Positions 23,513-37,657 of a DNA stretch of 64,000 nt are shown here, one piece after another (within the stretch, counting starts at the first letter, position 1; every line of letters begins with the position of its first letter). The DNA comes from Entophlyctis helioformis. Taxonomy: Eukaryota > Chytridiomycota > Chytridiomycetes > Chytridiales > Chytriomycetaceae. The notes beneath the pieces were generated by a model. It worked only from the letters and a program-made list of their open reading frames with translations. It was not told the origin of the DNA and did not search any database. The DNA lies in the NCBI GenBank assembly GCA_025526915.1, contig JAHLKH010000045.1, positions 102,072 to 166,071 of the forward strand. The letters run 5' to 3'. Both the position numbers and the translations under genes were made by a program.

Positions 23513-23515
<3 letters not shown>

Positions 23516-23575
23516 CGAGTTGTGCGTTGAACAGGCAACTTTCACCTGATCTCAACGAATCCCACCCGCCCCGTT

Positions 23576-24020
23576 ATGTCGGCAGCTGTCGCCCGCCTAC
23601 AGGCCCTCCAGCGCCTGCGAGACTCCATCTTCAAGGTCGACCGAGCGCAGGCCGGTCTGCGCACAGGCCGGGACATTCTCGCAGCCGCACCGCTGCGCCA
23701 GAAGCTGCTCAACCACTACCCGCCCAACATCGACCACCTCGCCCTGTCGCTGCAGGACAAGCGGCTCGCTTCCCTCGGCCTGAAGGATGTGTGGGTCGAG
23801 GCACAAAAGGTCCGCGAGCAGGGCCTCGAGGCCAGAGGAAAATTCGTTCGGGTCTCTGGTGAGTGCCGCTGCTCGTCGCTCTGGCGGTGTCGACGCATGC
23901 ATGCCATGCTCGCTCTTGTCACAGTGCCCACGCTCACGCTGCTGGATATGGACAGTCGTCGACGGCCCGCGCAAGAGAGAAGAGCTGCCGACAAAGGCCA
24001 AGGGAAAGAAGAAGCGATGA
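23576..24020 (+). CDS. MRPS33: Mitochondrial small-subunit ribosomal protein mS33
   Basis: Two exons: 23576-23858 and 23956-24020 (GTGAGT...ACAG), about 115 aa. MSAAVARLQALQRLRDSIFK is followed by RTGRDILAAAPLRQKLLNHY, PPNIDHLALSLQDKRLASLG, and the basic tail GPRKREELPTKAKGKKKR. The pattern 'A.LQ.L...IF' ... 'R.G...L...L.....YPP' with a Lys-rich C-terminus is mS33 (yeast Rsm27), a subunit of the mitoribosomal small subunit. A basic N-terminus serves as import signal. It converges on TRAPPC5. Confidence 0.85.
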
Positions 24021-24156
24021 TCTTATCAACAAAGAGACCGTTCAATCACACACACACACCATGCACCACACACCATGCAGCATTCAGCAGAGATCGGATG
24101 AGCAGTTGGATCGTTCATTGTCTCTGTACTGGTGGGACGGATCGTTGGGCAGCTGT

Positions 24157-25257
24157 TCATCGGCCTGCTTCAAGAGCCTTGTCACGAACAATCACTAGAA
24201 AACAGCCGCGTCAGTTAGTATATGGGACAGATGCAAGTCACCAGCAGCCGGCCAGCCGTCCATGGCATGCCACGCACCGCTCTTGTCAAACTTGATCAGG
24301 ATCGTTGTGCGCGATGGATACTGGTCGTTGCCCGTTGAGTGCGCCGTGACCCGTGCAGGCTGTCCAGCGATCATCCAACAATCATGCAGCGATCGTTAAT
24401 CGGCTGGTCCAGCAGTCGATAGCATCCAAAGGATCCAAAGCATCCAAAGCATCCGCGAGCACGCCACTTACAAACTGGCATCCGTCGAGAATCGCCTCGA
24501 CGATGCCTGCCGTGAATGCGCCACAGTTCAGACTAGACAGCTCGCGTGGCACCGAGATGAACTTTGTGATGCTGGGCTCGTTGTCCGAGATCATGTCTGT
24601 CGTCGTGCATCAGCCACTGGCATCCTCTGCACCAACACCTGCAACACAACACAGCACAGACAGACCGAGCACAGCACAGCACAGCACACACATTCATCGT
24701 CATTGTCGGTGCCCTTTTCGAGCGAGTCGGCTGCCTTGCCAAACAAGGCCTTCCACACGGTGGTGTTGATAAAGTAGAGCACGCCAAGGATGCGTGTCTC
24801 GCGCTTGGTGTTGCGGTCTCGCCAGACGATGAGCTCGAGCATGCGGATGCCGACACGGTACCCATAGTCGCTGAGCCTGCCATCCGGACAGTGTGAGTAA
24901 CAGGGTTGGACAAGCCAGGCGCATATTGAGATGCAGATGTTGATGTTGACGCAGATACAGGTGTTGACGCAGATGTAGATACAGGACGCCAGACGCCTTA
25001 CTTGCGCTCAAGGTCTTGGATGCCGTTGACCCGCTTCTGTGCGTACTGCAGCATCTCGGAGAACAGAAAGGCGTAGGCTGCCAGACTGACCTGCAGAGTG
25101 CCCGTATGCCAGCAACTGACGGTCAGCAGTGTCCAGGCATGGCCAGCCGGTGTGATGGCGTGTTGGCAGCCGCACTGACCTCGGCCGACTTGGTCTTGTT
25201 GAGGTTGCGGTCCAGGATAGCCGGCCGCTTGGACCCTGCTAACATCTGCTTCGACAT
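24157..25257 (-). CDS. TRAPPC5: TRAPP complex subunit 5 (Trs31)
   Basis: Start ATG at 25257 reads MSKQMLAGSKRPAILDRNLN; then EVSLAAYAFLFSEMLQYAQK, LSDYGYRVGIRMLELIVWRD, ILGVLYFINTTVWKALFGKA, then ISVPRELSSLNCGAFTAGIV and EAILDGCQF. The C-terminus runs from PARVTAHSTGNDQYPSRTTI to IVRDKALEAGR with TGA at 24157. 'INTTVWKALFGK' and 'LNCGAFTAGIVEA' are specific for TRAPPC5/Trs31, a Bet3-fold core subunit of the Ypt1/Rab1 exchange factor at the ER-Golgi. Five or six short exons. The N-terminal NKTKSAEVSL exon matches the family start well. Confidence 0.93.
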
Positions 25258-25380
25258 GGCTGGGCTGTGGTGTATCCAGTGTCTGTGTCTGTGACTGTGT
25301 CTGTGTCAGCGCACTCTTCGCAGCTGCTCGCCTGTGCCCAAACCACGCACCTCGCGCAAGCTTGTTGGGAAAGGCCACGT

Positions 25381-28300
25381 TTATTGTGCCGTCGGTTGCT
25401 GGTGCTGGGGAAGCGGATGCTTCTGGAAATGATGCTGCGCAAGCTGCAGCGGCGAATGCAGGACGCTGGCAGGTATAGCGGCATTGCTGGCCAGTGGCGC
25501 CGCTCCCTCTGCCTTCTCGTCCCACACCAGCGCCTGCTCGTGCACCACGGGACCCTGCATCGCGTCGTGTCCTCGACGGAGTGCCTCGGCCTTGTATTGC
25601 TGCATCTGCTGCATCTTCTGCTGCTGCTGTTGCTGCTGAGCCTCTTGGTCGTAGGACGGCGCGTCAAGGCTTTGAGGGTGCTGTGTGGGCTTTTTGCGTC
25701 GAATGGATGGCTTGGATGCGATGGCTGCCGCGACGGCGACTGCGACATCCTCGGCGGCGGATGCAGACAGGATGGGCATGCCTTCGATCGCGCCTTGGGG
25801 CCGCTCTTGGACGGGTGGTCGTCCGCGTATCCGACGTTGGTGCCTGCATCGCGCTTTGCAAAGTAGCTCGGCGGATCGCGCACTTGCGGATCCTCAAACT
25901 TGACCTCTTTGAACCCAACTCGACGGTTGTCTGGCAGCTGCATCTGCTTCGGCTGTTGCGATGGCGGTGGTACCGATGTCTGGCCTTGCTGTTTGTGCTG
26001 TTGCTGCTGTTGCGCAGTCTGATTGGGCTTGCTGTCGTTCCTTTCCAGCTCAGATGGCGTCACATACACGACCGCCATTCGGTCGTTGGGATTGCTGCTG
26101 TCGAGCTTGTTGCCGCCAGTGTTGCCATGGTGTCCAGCATGACTGGTGCCCGTGTTGGTGTTGAGAGGAAGCGCAAGCGAAATGCCATGGTGCTCGCGTG
26201 CAAGCATGGCAGGACTCGGCCCTCCCTTGGCCGCGGGCAGCATGGGAAGCATGTCGATAGGCAGGTTGACCGTGTGGCCTGCTGGCGCTCCAGACAGACG
26301 CTCGGCTGCCGTCACCATTCTTGCCTTTGTTCGCGGCACATCTACGGGCTCGATACTGTTGAGCATGTCGTTGATGCTCTTGTCAATCTCGTCCATGTTG
26401 CTGAACGCGCCGGCATCTGATTGTCGCGGATTGTACTTGCGGCCCTGGCTGTCCTGATGGCCGATTGCGTCTTGTCCTGATGGCTCGCCGCCATTTGTGC
26501 CAGTGACCGATTCTTGGCCAATGTGCTCGAGCAAGTCATCGCCCGAGCCAGAGGTCTCACGTCCAGAGACACTTCGCTTGCAGCTGCGAGCGCGTCTCGC
26601 TGACTCTGGTCATGCGACTGCTGCTCATGGTGACCATCCTCCAGCGACTGTGCTTGCTCTTGCGCTTGGACGAGCGAGAAGCTGTAAAGGTCCGTCTTCC
26701 TCAGCGGCCGGCGTTTTGGCATGGGTGCAAAGTCCTCCATAGGCGGCGCGGAAAGCAACAGCGAGATCAGCGCCTGTGCACCCTGGTGTCCAGGAGACAG
26801 CTGCAGGCCCTTCCAAGACACACGCGTGCCTCGTCCATATGCTGCACGACAAACGTCAGTTTGCCATTTCTGCTGTGCGCCTGTGCAATCGTGCATTCGG
26901 TTCAGGCTTACGTCAATGAAAAAGAATGCCCGGCCACGCTCGTAGTGGTACTCGCCAACCATGCAGTCAAAGTCGATGGCCTTGTCGAGCTCCTCGATGG
27001 CTGCGCGATGACGTCCGGCAGAAATGAGTCTGGATCCCATGGCGGCATACACCGCCCCAAGCGTTTCTTGCACTCTTCGTCGTCAGGCTGCAGTCGGTGG
27101 CATTGCTCGAGATCACTCAAAGCCGACTCTAGGTTGCGCTTGACGAACTGGCAATCTGCCAACGCACAGTCCATGTCAGCTGATTGCGACCAGAGGAGCA
27201 GACGCATCTCATCTCAAGGAGAATGCTGCGCCATCTCTCCCGGCTCACCAGCGCGGTTCTTCCAGACGACCGGCTCGGCCGAGTTGAACGTCAGTGCTGT
27301 CGTGAACTTGGCCAGCGCTTCGTCAAGCGCACCGTTCTGGTACGCGATGATGCCGATCTTGTTGTACACGCTTCCAATGTGGTTCTTGATCTCCTGGTCG
27401 CGCGTGGTGTCGCGTTCCGGATACGAGAGCACATTGAGCAGGTCTTCGAGCGCTCCATCGTAGTTGTGGATCTCTGCGAGCAGCACGCCTCTGTCCCATT
27501 GGCGCACCATGGCATCGATTTAGTATCTCCCACAGCTTGCCAGCCGACGCACGAGTGGACCCACCTGCGGAACAAGATGGTCCAGTCGTCTGGATCCAGC
27601 TCGATGGCGTGGTTGAGGTACCAGACGGCCGTGCTTGGCTGCTTCTTGATGATCTGGTCTGTTGCCTTGTTTTTGAGGTCCACGGCGACGGACAAGACGT
27701 AGTGGCGCAGGCCAGGCACCTCGGGATGGTCAGGAGCTAGCTGCATGGCGTGTTGCAGATCAATGTGGGCGAAGTCGACATTCTGCAGCGATCGGTACAA
27801 CTTGGCGCGCAGAATGTACAGATCGGCATTGGACGGGTCCATGTCGATGAGAGTGTACAGAATCTCCATCGCATCGTCGATATCGCCGAGCCCGATCCTT
27901 GCAATGGCTCTGGAGGAAGCGGAAGTGGTGGTGGTGTTATGGAGCAATATGCGATGAGAATAGAGTCAGAATGGGCGACGAGACATTGAGAATGAGTGGA
28001 TATGGAGCCGTATTGACATACATGCGCAGTAGGACGCTGTCGACCTTGAATTGCAATCGCTGTGCGGTCGTGAAATGCACGAGAGCCTCTGCGAAGCGCT
28101 GCTGGTCGAGGAGACACTGGCCCCAGACATACGAAAAGTACGCCATGCGGCAGGTGAGCACATAGACAGACTTGCTCTTGAGGGGCGGGACTTGGTCCAT
28201 GTCTGCCGACGACGCGTCTGGCGTCATGGCATATGATCGAGCACCTGCTCTCGTGGTGCCAGGAGAGCGCTGCTTGTTGATGTTGGGATATGCACGACGG

Positions 28301-28920
28301 GAAGCTGCAGACCTGACACGGAGACGGGAGCTTCCTCGTTGTGGGTCGAGAGGGCAGCATTGGACGGCGCGCTCGAGGCTGGATGGCCGCCTCGGTGCGG
28401 ATCTGCGTGCATTGTGTTTGGATGCGCGGATTGGGCAGACTGGGCAGACTGTGCCGATGACGGTGCGCTAGGTGTCTGCGGCGTTGTGATGAGTTCGTGC
28501 TGGCGGAAGTTGATGAGCGCGCTGTCGAAATCCAAGACCTTGACAAAGGCCTCTGCGCGGTGCCAGTAGAAGCTGGGCTCTTCGGGTGCGAGATGGATTG
28601 CGCGAGAAAAGTCGGCAATAGCCTGGACATAGTCTCTGGTCTCGAACAGGTTCTGCAGCCCGCGACTGTTGCTGTGGTACGATTGCGTGCTGTGTCAGCA
28701 GACGATGGAAATGCGCGGTGTGTGGACAGGTTTGCAGAGAGGTGTGTGTGTGTGTGTGTGTATGAGGATAGCACAAGACATACTGCCGCTGAGCCTGGTT
28801 GAGCCGCAGCTGTTTCGCCAGAGGCAGATTGCGCTCCTTGTCGCGCTCGCGCTCCAGTCGAAAGAGCTTCAGGGCCAGGTCTTTCGACGTGCCAGCGGAC
28901 GACGGCGCGTGCTTGGACAT
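25381..28920 (-). CDS. TTC16: TTC16-like tetratricopeptide-repeat protein with a Gln-rich tail; two frame breaks
   Basis: ATG at 28920 (MSKHAPSSAGTSKDLALKLF). TPR units follow across exons: YVQAIADFSRAIHLAPEEPS, GQCLLDQQRFAEALVHFTTA, NADLYILRAKLYRSLQNVDF, DLQHAMQLAPDHPEV, YLNHAIELDPDDWTILFRRG, NYDGALEDLLNVL, GALDEALAKFTTAL, ALSDLEQCHRLQPDDEECKK, HRAAIEELDKAIDFD. The order and spacing match vertebrate TTC16, which is found in ciliated lineages. The polar C-terminal half has NMDEIDKSINDMLNSIEP and a poly-Q stretch. Two single-base frame breaks (about 26575 and 25780) interrupt it; both are repaired by one C after GC. TAA at 25381 sits within AATAAA. Confidence 0.78.
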
Positions 28921-30227
28921 GGATGCGGCCGGATCTGCGGGTGTTTGAGGCTCGGCAAAGGCAGCGCAAAGGCCATTGTTGACTGCATCAAAGGCGCGCC
29001 ACTTGGCACGCGCGTGTCGTGCATCCACGCCACGCTTTAATGGTCATCCACTGGCGTCCGACGCAGGCGCACCTTCCCTCCAACTCGGCAATCCCGTCAC
29101 TCGCTCCCGTTACAGCGGCCACTTCCAAGGTCAGCAGCCAGTGCAAGTGCTCGTGCAAGTGCAAGTGCAGTGCATGTGCCAGCATCAACGCCCGTGCATG
29201 TGCATGTGCATGTGCTCAGCGGCTGCGCTTGGTGGCAGCCGCTTGTGCCGCTTGTGCCGCTTGTGCCGCTTGTGCCACGCCATTCCACGCCACGCCACCA
29301 CGCACGCCACTCCACAGCCAGTGCCCGCGCCAGTGCCCGTGCCACCACAAGTGGAGTGATGCTTGGCGAGTCCAAGCCGCACAGCCGCCGGGTGTTGGGC
29401 GCCATGTGAACACTGACTGGGTGACTGACTGACTGTGACTCTGCCTGCCTGCCTGCCTGCCTGCCCATGCCCCCTCTGTTCCCATTGGCGTCCTGTCAAC
29501 CGACTGCGCACCGACTGCACACCGACGGCACGCCCCGCCAACATCATCAACAACAATGCGACAATGTGCCACAATCGGTTGACTTTGCGTGCACCTTTGT
29601 GGCTCAACGATCCATCCAACGATCCAACGGCCAACCCCACCTGCCAGACCAGATCCAGACACAGGCCCGAGTGCACCTCCGCTCTGGCATACACCTCGGC
29701 TGCACACGCAACAGTCCAGCACCAGCCAGCACCAGCCAGCCCACGAGCCAGCTCTAGTCCGCCCACGAGCCCACGAGCCCATCCCGACCTCGCCTCCCGC
29801 CTCTCCGATCCAGCAAAGTCCCGCGGCCGCCCCTGATCGCCGAGCTTTCCCCATCTCGCCACAACATCCGCCGCCAACCGCAAGGTGCGAAGCAGCCACC
29901 TGCTCTTGGATCAGCCCCTCTGCCAGCCCTTCTGTGTCCATCAGCCTGCCTGCCTGCCTGCCACCGCCTGTGCGTGTCTGGCCATCTGACTGACCCGCCT
30001 GCTGCTCTCTCGACCGGCCTCTGTGCGCACGGCTGTTGATGACGCCCTGGCCCTGCTGGCTGGCTTGCTGGCTTGCTGGCCTGGCTTGCTGGCCTGGCTT
30101 GCACGGGATGACGCGCCATCTGGTCGTGGTGGCCGTCGTGGTGGTATCATCATGTGTGCTGTGACGGCACGACTACAACACCGACCACGGCAGCAGCCAC
30201 AGAGCCTCGTCCCAGCAAGCAGCCTCT
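28921..30227. other. Longest intergenic interval (TTC16/PSP1 divergent region)
   Basis: About 1.3 kb without a supportable gene. It holds short tandem steps only: CTTGTGCCG repeats at 29240-29280, (CTGC)n at 29440-29463 and 29945-29965, and CTGGC repeats at about 30058-30098. It probably contains the promoters and 5' UTRs of both divergent genes. Confidence 0.5.
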
Positions 30228-30397
30228 ATGGTGTCCTTTGACCTTGGCAGCACCGGCAGCCCCAAGAGCAAGCAGCAGCAGCAGCCAAGCGGCTCGATTC
30301 CGACGCCCACGTCGTCCACGTCGCCCACCAACACCCCGCACGCCAAAGGTGCGTCGTCTGTGGGCATATCTGGCCTCCCCTCCTCGTGCTGCTCTTG

Positions 30398-30438
<41 letters not shown>

Positions 30439-33380
30439 GTCCGTCTTCTCCTTTATGCCTGCCCCCTCATGCCGGCCAGCCTGCACGACTGTCTGCAACA
30501 CAATGCACGTCTGGGCGGGCTTGCGTGCTGAGGTGGATTGACGCGCACCCAAACTGTGCAAGCGCACATGCTTCTGGCTGGGCTGTCTGTCTGTCTGTCT
30601 GCCGCTCTGTGGCTGGCTGCCTGTCTGTGGCTGGCTGCCATCCTTGCACACGATCCAGCCTGCCAGCCAGCCTGCCTGCAAGCCAGCCTGCAAGCCATCC
30701 CCACGGCCGGTGCACCAGCCTGTGCACAACGGCGCACGCTGCCCTCTTGCATGCGTCTTGCTGACACACCTGCCCATCTGCCCATCTGCCCATCTGCATC
30801 TCTGCCGCCTGCCCATCCAGACTACTCCATGCAGCCCGCGTCGCAGCCCCCGCACAAGCCCACAACTCCGACCCCCACCGCCGCCGCTTCGCCGTCCACG
30901 CCGTCGCTCTCCGTGACCCCCGCGCTGTCGCTGCCTTCGGGCGTCGGCCTCGGTGTCGCTGCCGGTCTGGACGAGGCCGCCATGCGCAAGGCCGTCGGCA
31001 GCCCTGCCCGCCGTGCGTCCGCCGCAGACGGCTCCATCGAGGCCTTTGCCGCCATGGCCTCGGCTGCCGCTGCCAACGCCGGCGCCAGTGCCAGCGGCTC
31101 GCTCGACCCGTCGGCTGCCGCCCTCATGTCCAACCCCGCGGCCGCGAGCACCGGCGGCAGCGGCAGTGGCTCGGCCGACTCGCAGTCGCAGCAGTCGCAG
31201 CAGCAGCAGCGCGCTTTCCGCTCGCGCGCAGCCAGCACCCCCAACCACCACTACACGGGCCATCCAGGCCAGTCCGACAGCCCGCCGCCCGGCTTTGGCC
31301 CGGTGCCCTCGGCTGGCTCGCACAACCCCTACGGCCAGCAGCACCAGCAGCAGCACCACAACCCGACTGGCCACCAGCACCACCACCAGCAGCACCAGCA
31401 CCAGCAGCAGCACTTCTACAACGGCAACAGCAACCGCCACGACTACCACCACCACCACCACCAGCCGTACCACCCCCACGAGGCGGGCGCTGGCATTTCT
31501 CGCAGCCTGACCGGCAGTCCAACCGGCCGTCCAACCTGGTCCGGCGCCCAGCACCACGCCGGCGGCAGCAGCAGTGCCCACCACAGCCACCACCACACGC
31601 CCAGCGGCCAGTGGAGCAGCGGTGCATCGTCGTCTGGTGCTGGCCACTCGTCCATCTGGAACAACACGGGCAGCCAGGGCACCGGCGCCAACATGTCGTC
31701 GCTGTCCGCCGAAAAGGCATTCCTCGAGGCCGACCTGCCCACCCGCCAGTACCGCTCCTTCTCGTTTGCCCTGCCTTCGTCGCTCAAGGACCCTGCCGAG
31801 GTCGACCCTGCACATGCACGCGCCATGGCGGCGTTCCGCGCGCGTGCGGCCGACATGTCCCTGCGCGAGGCCCCCGAGACGGGCGACATGACCGAGGAGG
31901 AGTACAATGGCATTCCAAAGGGCCGCTCTCGCTCAAAGTCGTCGTCGGCCATCTACGGCCTGCCCGGCGACTCGTTTGACGGCAGCGACGATCCCGTGGC
32001 TGCTGCTGTTGCTGCCGCCAACTTGGCCATGCAGAGCGGCCCTGGCTCGCAGATGCCCGACATGAGCGCGCTCTGGCGCGACGCCAACCGCCCGCAAGAA
32101 TCGTACCACCGTCGCGCGTCCACCCAGCCCAACCACCAGACGCTGATGTGGGAGGCTCTGCGCTCGTCGCACCTTGCCACGGCCAATGACATGAACGGCG
32201 TCTACACCGAAGAGCTGCTCGACCGATACAGACAGCAGCATGCGGCCCAGATGCGCCGCTTCTCTGTCGCCCCTAGCGTCCTCAACCGCTACATTAACAA
32301 GTGAGTCTTGCCTGATCGCTTTGTTCGCTGGCCTTTAACGCGACCGGCCCGGTTGGCTTTGTCTGCTTGCACTGACACGTTCTGGCTTGGTCTCCCCCTG
32401 TCTTGCCATCCCCCAGCAATGTCGACCACAGCCCCGACATGGTGGGCATGGGCGGCACGCCTGCCGGTTACGACATGGGCCGTCGCCGCCACTCGCTTGC
32501 CGGCACAACGTTCGACCGCAAGATCAATACCCGCGACGTTGCAGAGGGTCTCGAGGCCATGGGTCTCAACGACCAGCTGAGCCAGATCGACGACTACTTT
32601 GACAACACAGAGAACCGTGTTCGCGCGTGGTCCGAGGCTGGCAAGAACCTGCAGATGAACAACCACACGTCTGCCCTGTCCCCGGTGGCCCTCATGTCGC
32701 CCGCCGTCCACTACACGCTCAAGTTCCCGCTGTACGTGGTCGAGTTCAAGGCGGGCCGCACCGACTTTTTCTTCCTGGCCGACGACTCGCTCGGCCCGCT
32801 AAGCCTGGGAGACCTTGTCATTGTCGAGGCAGACCGCGGCAAGGACCTGGGCAAGATCATTGAGAACAACATCAACTCGCCGCAGGAGCTCCAGCTGTAC
32901 CAGGCAACACACACGGACGCGCTCATTGACACGCACATTGGCAACAAGGAGGTCCAGCCCAAGCGCATCTTCCGTCTGTCTGCACCGCAGGAGATTGCCA
33001 TGCTGCTCGGCAAGAGCCAGGACGAGGCCAAGGCCATGGGCGTGTGCCAGGTCAAGATCCGCCAGAAGAAGCTGCCCATGGAGATTGTCGACGCCGAGTA
33101 CCAGTGGGACCGCCGCAAGCTGACCTTTTACTTTGTCGCGGAACGCCGCGTGGACTTCCGCGAGCTTGTGCGCGAGCTCTTTAAGATTTACAAGACGCGC
33201 ATCTGGATGTACGTTGCCCGCTTGCCGCTTGCCATCTCCCCCTGCATGTGATTGCCCCCTTGACTCACGCACGTCTTTGTTCTCCACTGTTCCAGGTGTG
33301 CCGTCAGCTCCAAGACGCCAGGCCTGGAGAGCGCGCCTCAGTCGCCCCAGCTGTACGAGAATGATCCCCCAGCGGAGTAG
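30228..33380 (+). CDS. PSP1: PSP1 C-terminal-domain protein
   Basis: Four exons. Exon 1 (from ATG 30228) encodes MVSFDLGSTGSPKSKQQQQP; a long intron with CTGT repeats ends at about 30820. Exon 2 is long and low-complexity (Ala, Ser, His and Gln-rich), with LPTRQYRSFSFALPSSLKDP near its end and a donor at 32302. Exon 3 carries the conserved PSP1 domain: YVVEFKAGRTDFFFLADDS, LGDLVIVEADRGKDLGKII, QPKRIFRLSAPQEIAMLLGK, MEIVDAEYQWDRRKLTFYFV, RVDFRELVRELFKIYKTRIW. A last short exon ends ...SPQLYENDPPAE (TAG 33378-33380). PSP1 was isolated as a suppressor of polymerase alpha in yeast; its molecular activity is unknown, and the domain recurs in trypanosome cap-binding partners and bacterial YaaT. Confidence 0.9.
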
Positions 33381-33562
33381 AATCTCCCCTCGCCCTCTTC
33401 TTTTTTCCCTGTCCCTCTTCTTCTTTCTCCCTTTCGCCTCCCCCTCTCCCCCATTTCTCGCAGAGACTGTTGTCAAGATGATGGAACAACGCCGTAAAAC
33501 ATCCCTCCCGTAAACCAAATAAGAACACTATATCGTCATTACACCACGCGCACACCATTTAT

Positions 33563-35300
<1,738 letters not shown>

Positions 35301-35320
<20 letters not shown>

Positions 35321-37437
35321 GGACGCCGACGTGCAGTTTCTGGAGCAGGTCGATGCGTTGCACCGGCAGCAGGCACAGCAAGGCCACGACAGCAGCGCGG
35401 GCGATGGGTGCCGCCGGCCTCGCAGGCGTCCTCGCCACACGGCGGCCTCGACACGCAGGAGTTGTCGCTGTGCGTCTTGCTGAGGCGGTCGGACGTTGCG
35501 TCCGCCATGCGTGCAGATACAGCCTGAACGGCTGGCTGGCTGGCTGGCTGAGCCTGGCTGAGCTGATGGCCGACTGGCTGAGCGAGCGACTGACGACTAC
35601 GCACCCGACAGGCTGGCCAAGGAGTTTGACGGCGCCGAGTTCTTCTTCCGCATGATGAAGGACACGTTTGTGGCCCGCTTCCAGGGCGACCGGCCCGACG
35701 AGCTGCAGGCCGGACGCGGCCAAGTGTGTCCAGACGACGACGACCGCACCGACGTGCTGGACATCCGGCGCCTGCTGCTCGCGCAGCCCGGCAACACCGA
35801 GCCGGAGATGAAGTTCCACAAGGTGCGGGCTGCCGTCTGCCAGAGTGCCGTGCACGCCGATGCCGATGCGCTGATCTCACCCTCGTCGCATCCGTGTGTA
35901 TCTGTGTATCTGTATACACGCACACAGGAGCTGTTTTCGAAGCTCAAGTTCAACTACCTGGAGCAGGACGCCAAGGAAAAGTTTCTGCGGCGGGTGCTGG
36001 ACACGGTGCCCGTGTACGCCTCTCAAGCAGCAGTCAAGGCGCTGGGTATGCGCATTTCGCGTGCTCGATATGGCTTGGCGTGGCTTGGCGTGGCTTGGTA
36101 GTGGTGGCTGTTGGCTGTTGGCTGTTGGTGGTGCGGGCTGATGCGCTGGTGTTGGACAGAGCAATCCAATGCCCAACAAAAGGAGACGCTCAAGGCGAAC
36201 AAGGCGAATCTCGAAGAGCTCAAGGCAGAAGTATCGGATCTTGCAGATCACTTGTGTGCTGGTGTGTGCACGGCACTTGAGTGGCTTGCGCGATCAGCTG
36301 CAGCAGAGCGACTGACTGTGTTCTTTTGGAAGCATACGACAGAGTGCAGACGCGCAAGGAAGAGGCACTTAGCATCGAGCAGGATATTTCCAGGCTCGAG
36401 GCAGACGTCAAAGTCATCGAGGCGACAGCCAATCCACGCACTGTCCGTGGCACGACCCGTCTCGATGTGGAATGGCATGCAGCAGCTGACACGTGTCTTT
36501 TTGTAGGCTACCATCGCACAGCTGGAGCAAAAGACAAGCACCCAGCAAGACAAGCTGGCAGATCTCCGTCGCCAAGTGCAGGCCCAGCAGAAGCTGCTGG
36601 CCGACCACCGTGCCAAGCGCGCACAACTCAACAAGGACGTGACGCGGCTGGAGGCCAAGAAGAGCGAAGCAGAAGCCAACGCAGCCGAAGCGATGCGCAT
36701 CTCGCAGTCCAAAGACCCCCAGGTCGAGGAGCTCGGGCAGTGGTACACGGACACGATCGCCATCCTGTACAAGTGCAGCGGCGTCCGCCACATCCGCCCG
36801 CTCACCGACTCGAACATGGAGATTGTCTATGCACTCGACGATGGCAATGATGACGACAACAGCAACAACAAGGACGGCACGACGAGCACCGTCATTGTGC
36901 GCATTGTGCCCGATCCCAATGCTGTCGGCGGCCACGCCGTCGAGGCGCAGGTCGTCGACTCGCATGTGCCGCTCGGAGACATTCTCGCCGCTGCTGCAGC
37001 GCATTTCCCCAAACTGGACCACGCGCTGTCGTACACGGTGCGCGCAGTGTATGCGCGGCTGATGCACCTGCACGCGCGGCACCGCGAGATGCGCGCACTG
37101 GTCGCTGCCAACGATGATGTCATGTACGATGCGCATACGGGCGAGGTGATGGTGCATGTGCCGGCGAGCGGACGCACGTTTGTTGTGATGCTCGATGCTT
37201 CGTACCCGCGGTCGGCGTGGCAAGGCATTCGCGTCGTTGGGGTCGAGCCGGCTGAGGCGGACGACGAGGTTGGCGTGTGGCAGGTGAGATTGGGAGGGGA
37301 GGTTTGCCAACGATCATCGCTTGCTTGCCTGTTTGCCTGTTTGCTTGCTGACCGTCTTGTGCGCTTCGCCTTGACAGAACAAGATTGCTCAGATCAAACC
37401 CGCGTCATTTACGGAGCTGGTGCAGCACCTTGCCTGA
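35301..37437 (+). CDS. SOS7: Probable kinetochore protein SOS7 (coiled-coil); one frame break
   Basis: Possible starts are ATG 35301 (MLESAAMDADVQFLEQVDAL) or 35319. Exons: about 35319-35530; 35611-35822 (RLAKEFDGAEFFFRMMKDTF; LDIRRLLLAQPGNTEPEMKF); about 35930-36045 (ELFSKLKFNYLEQDAKEKFL). Coiled-coil exons follow (LKANKANLEELKAEVSDLAD; LRRQVQAQQKLLADHRAKRA), then a globular end with LGQWYTDTIAILYKCSGV and a last exon KIAQIKPASFTELVQHLA (TGA 37437). 'KLKFNYLEQ.AKEKFLR' is the hallmark of Sos7, the Spc7/KNL1 partner at the fungal kinetochore. Between DSSAGDG and SPHGGLDTQELSL the frame slips at about 35423; one C after CGC repairs it. Confidence 0.65.
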
Positions 37438-37657
37438 ACCAACCGCCATTTATATTGCTTGTCGTTTGGGCCGGCGTTTGTTGTGCCTGCTGGGCTGGGC
37501 TGGGCTGGGGATGCAATGAACACGGAATATGTCTTTCAAGCCTGGAAATATCGAGTCCGGTTTATTCGGACGGGCAGAAGGGTTGGGGCTGGTTGGGGCA
37601 GAGACTGTGCAGGACAACAGATGGATCGAGGGGGGCTGCTCGCCACACTGCTGTTTC

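Noticed and set aside
29019..29993. Several 100-230-codon frames between TTC16 and PSP1
   Set aside because: All are Cys/Pro/Ala-rich repeat translations on both strands with no conserved motif or splice logic.
30433..31815. 460-codon minus-strand frame across the PSP1 gene
   Set aside because: Val/Gly/Arg-rich antisense shadow of a His/Gln/Ala-rich exon whose downstream exon carries the PSP1 domain.
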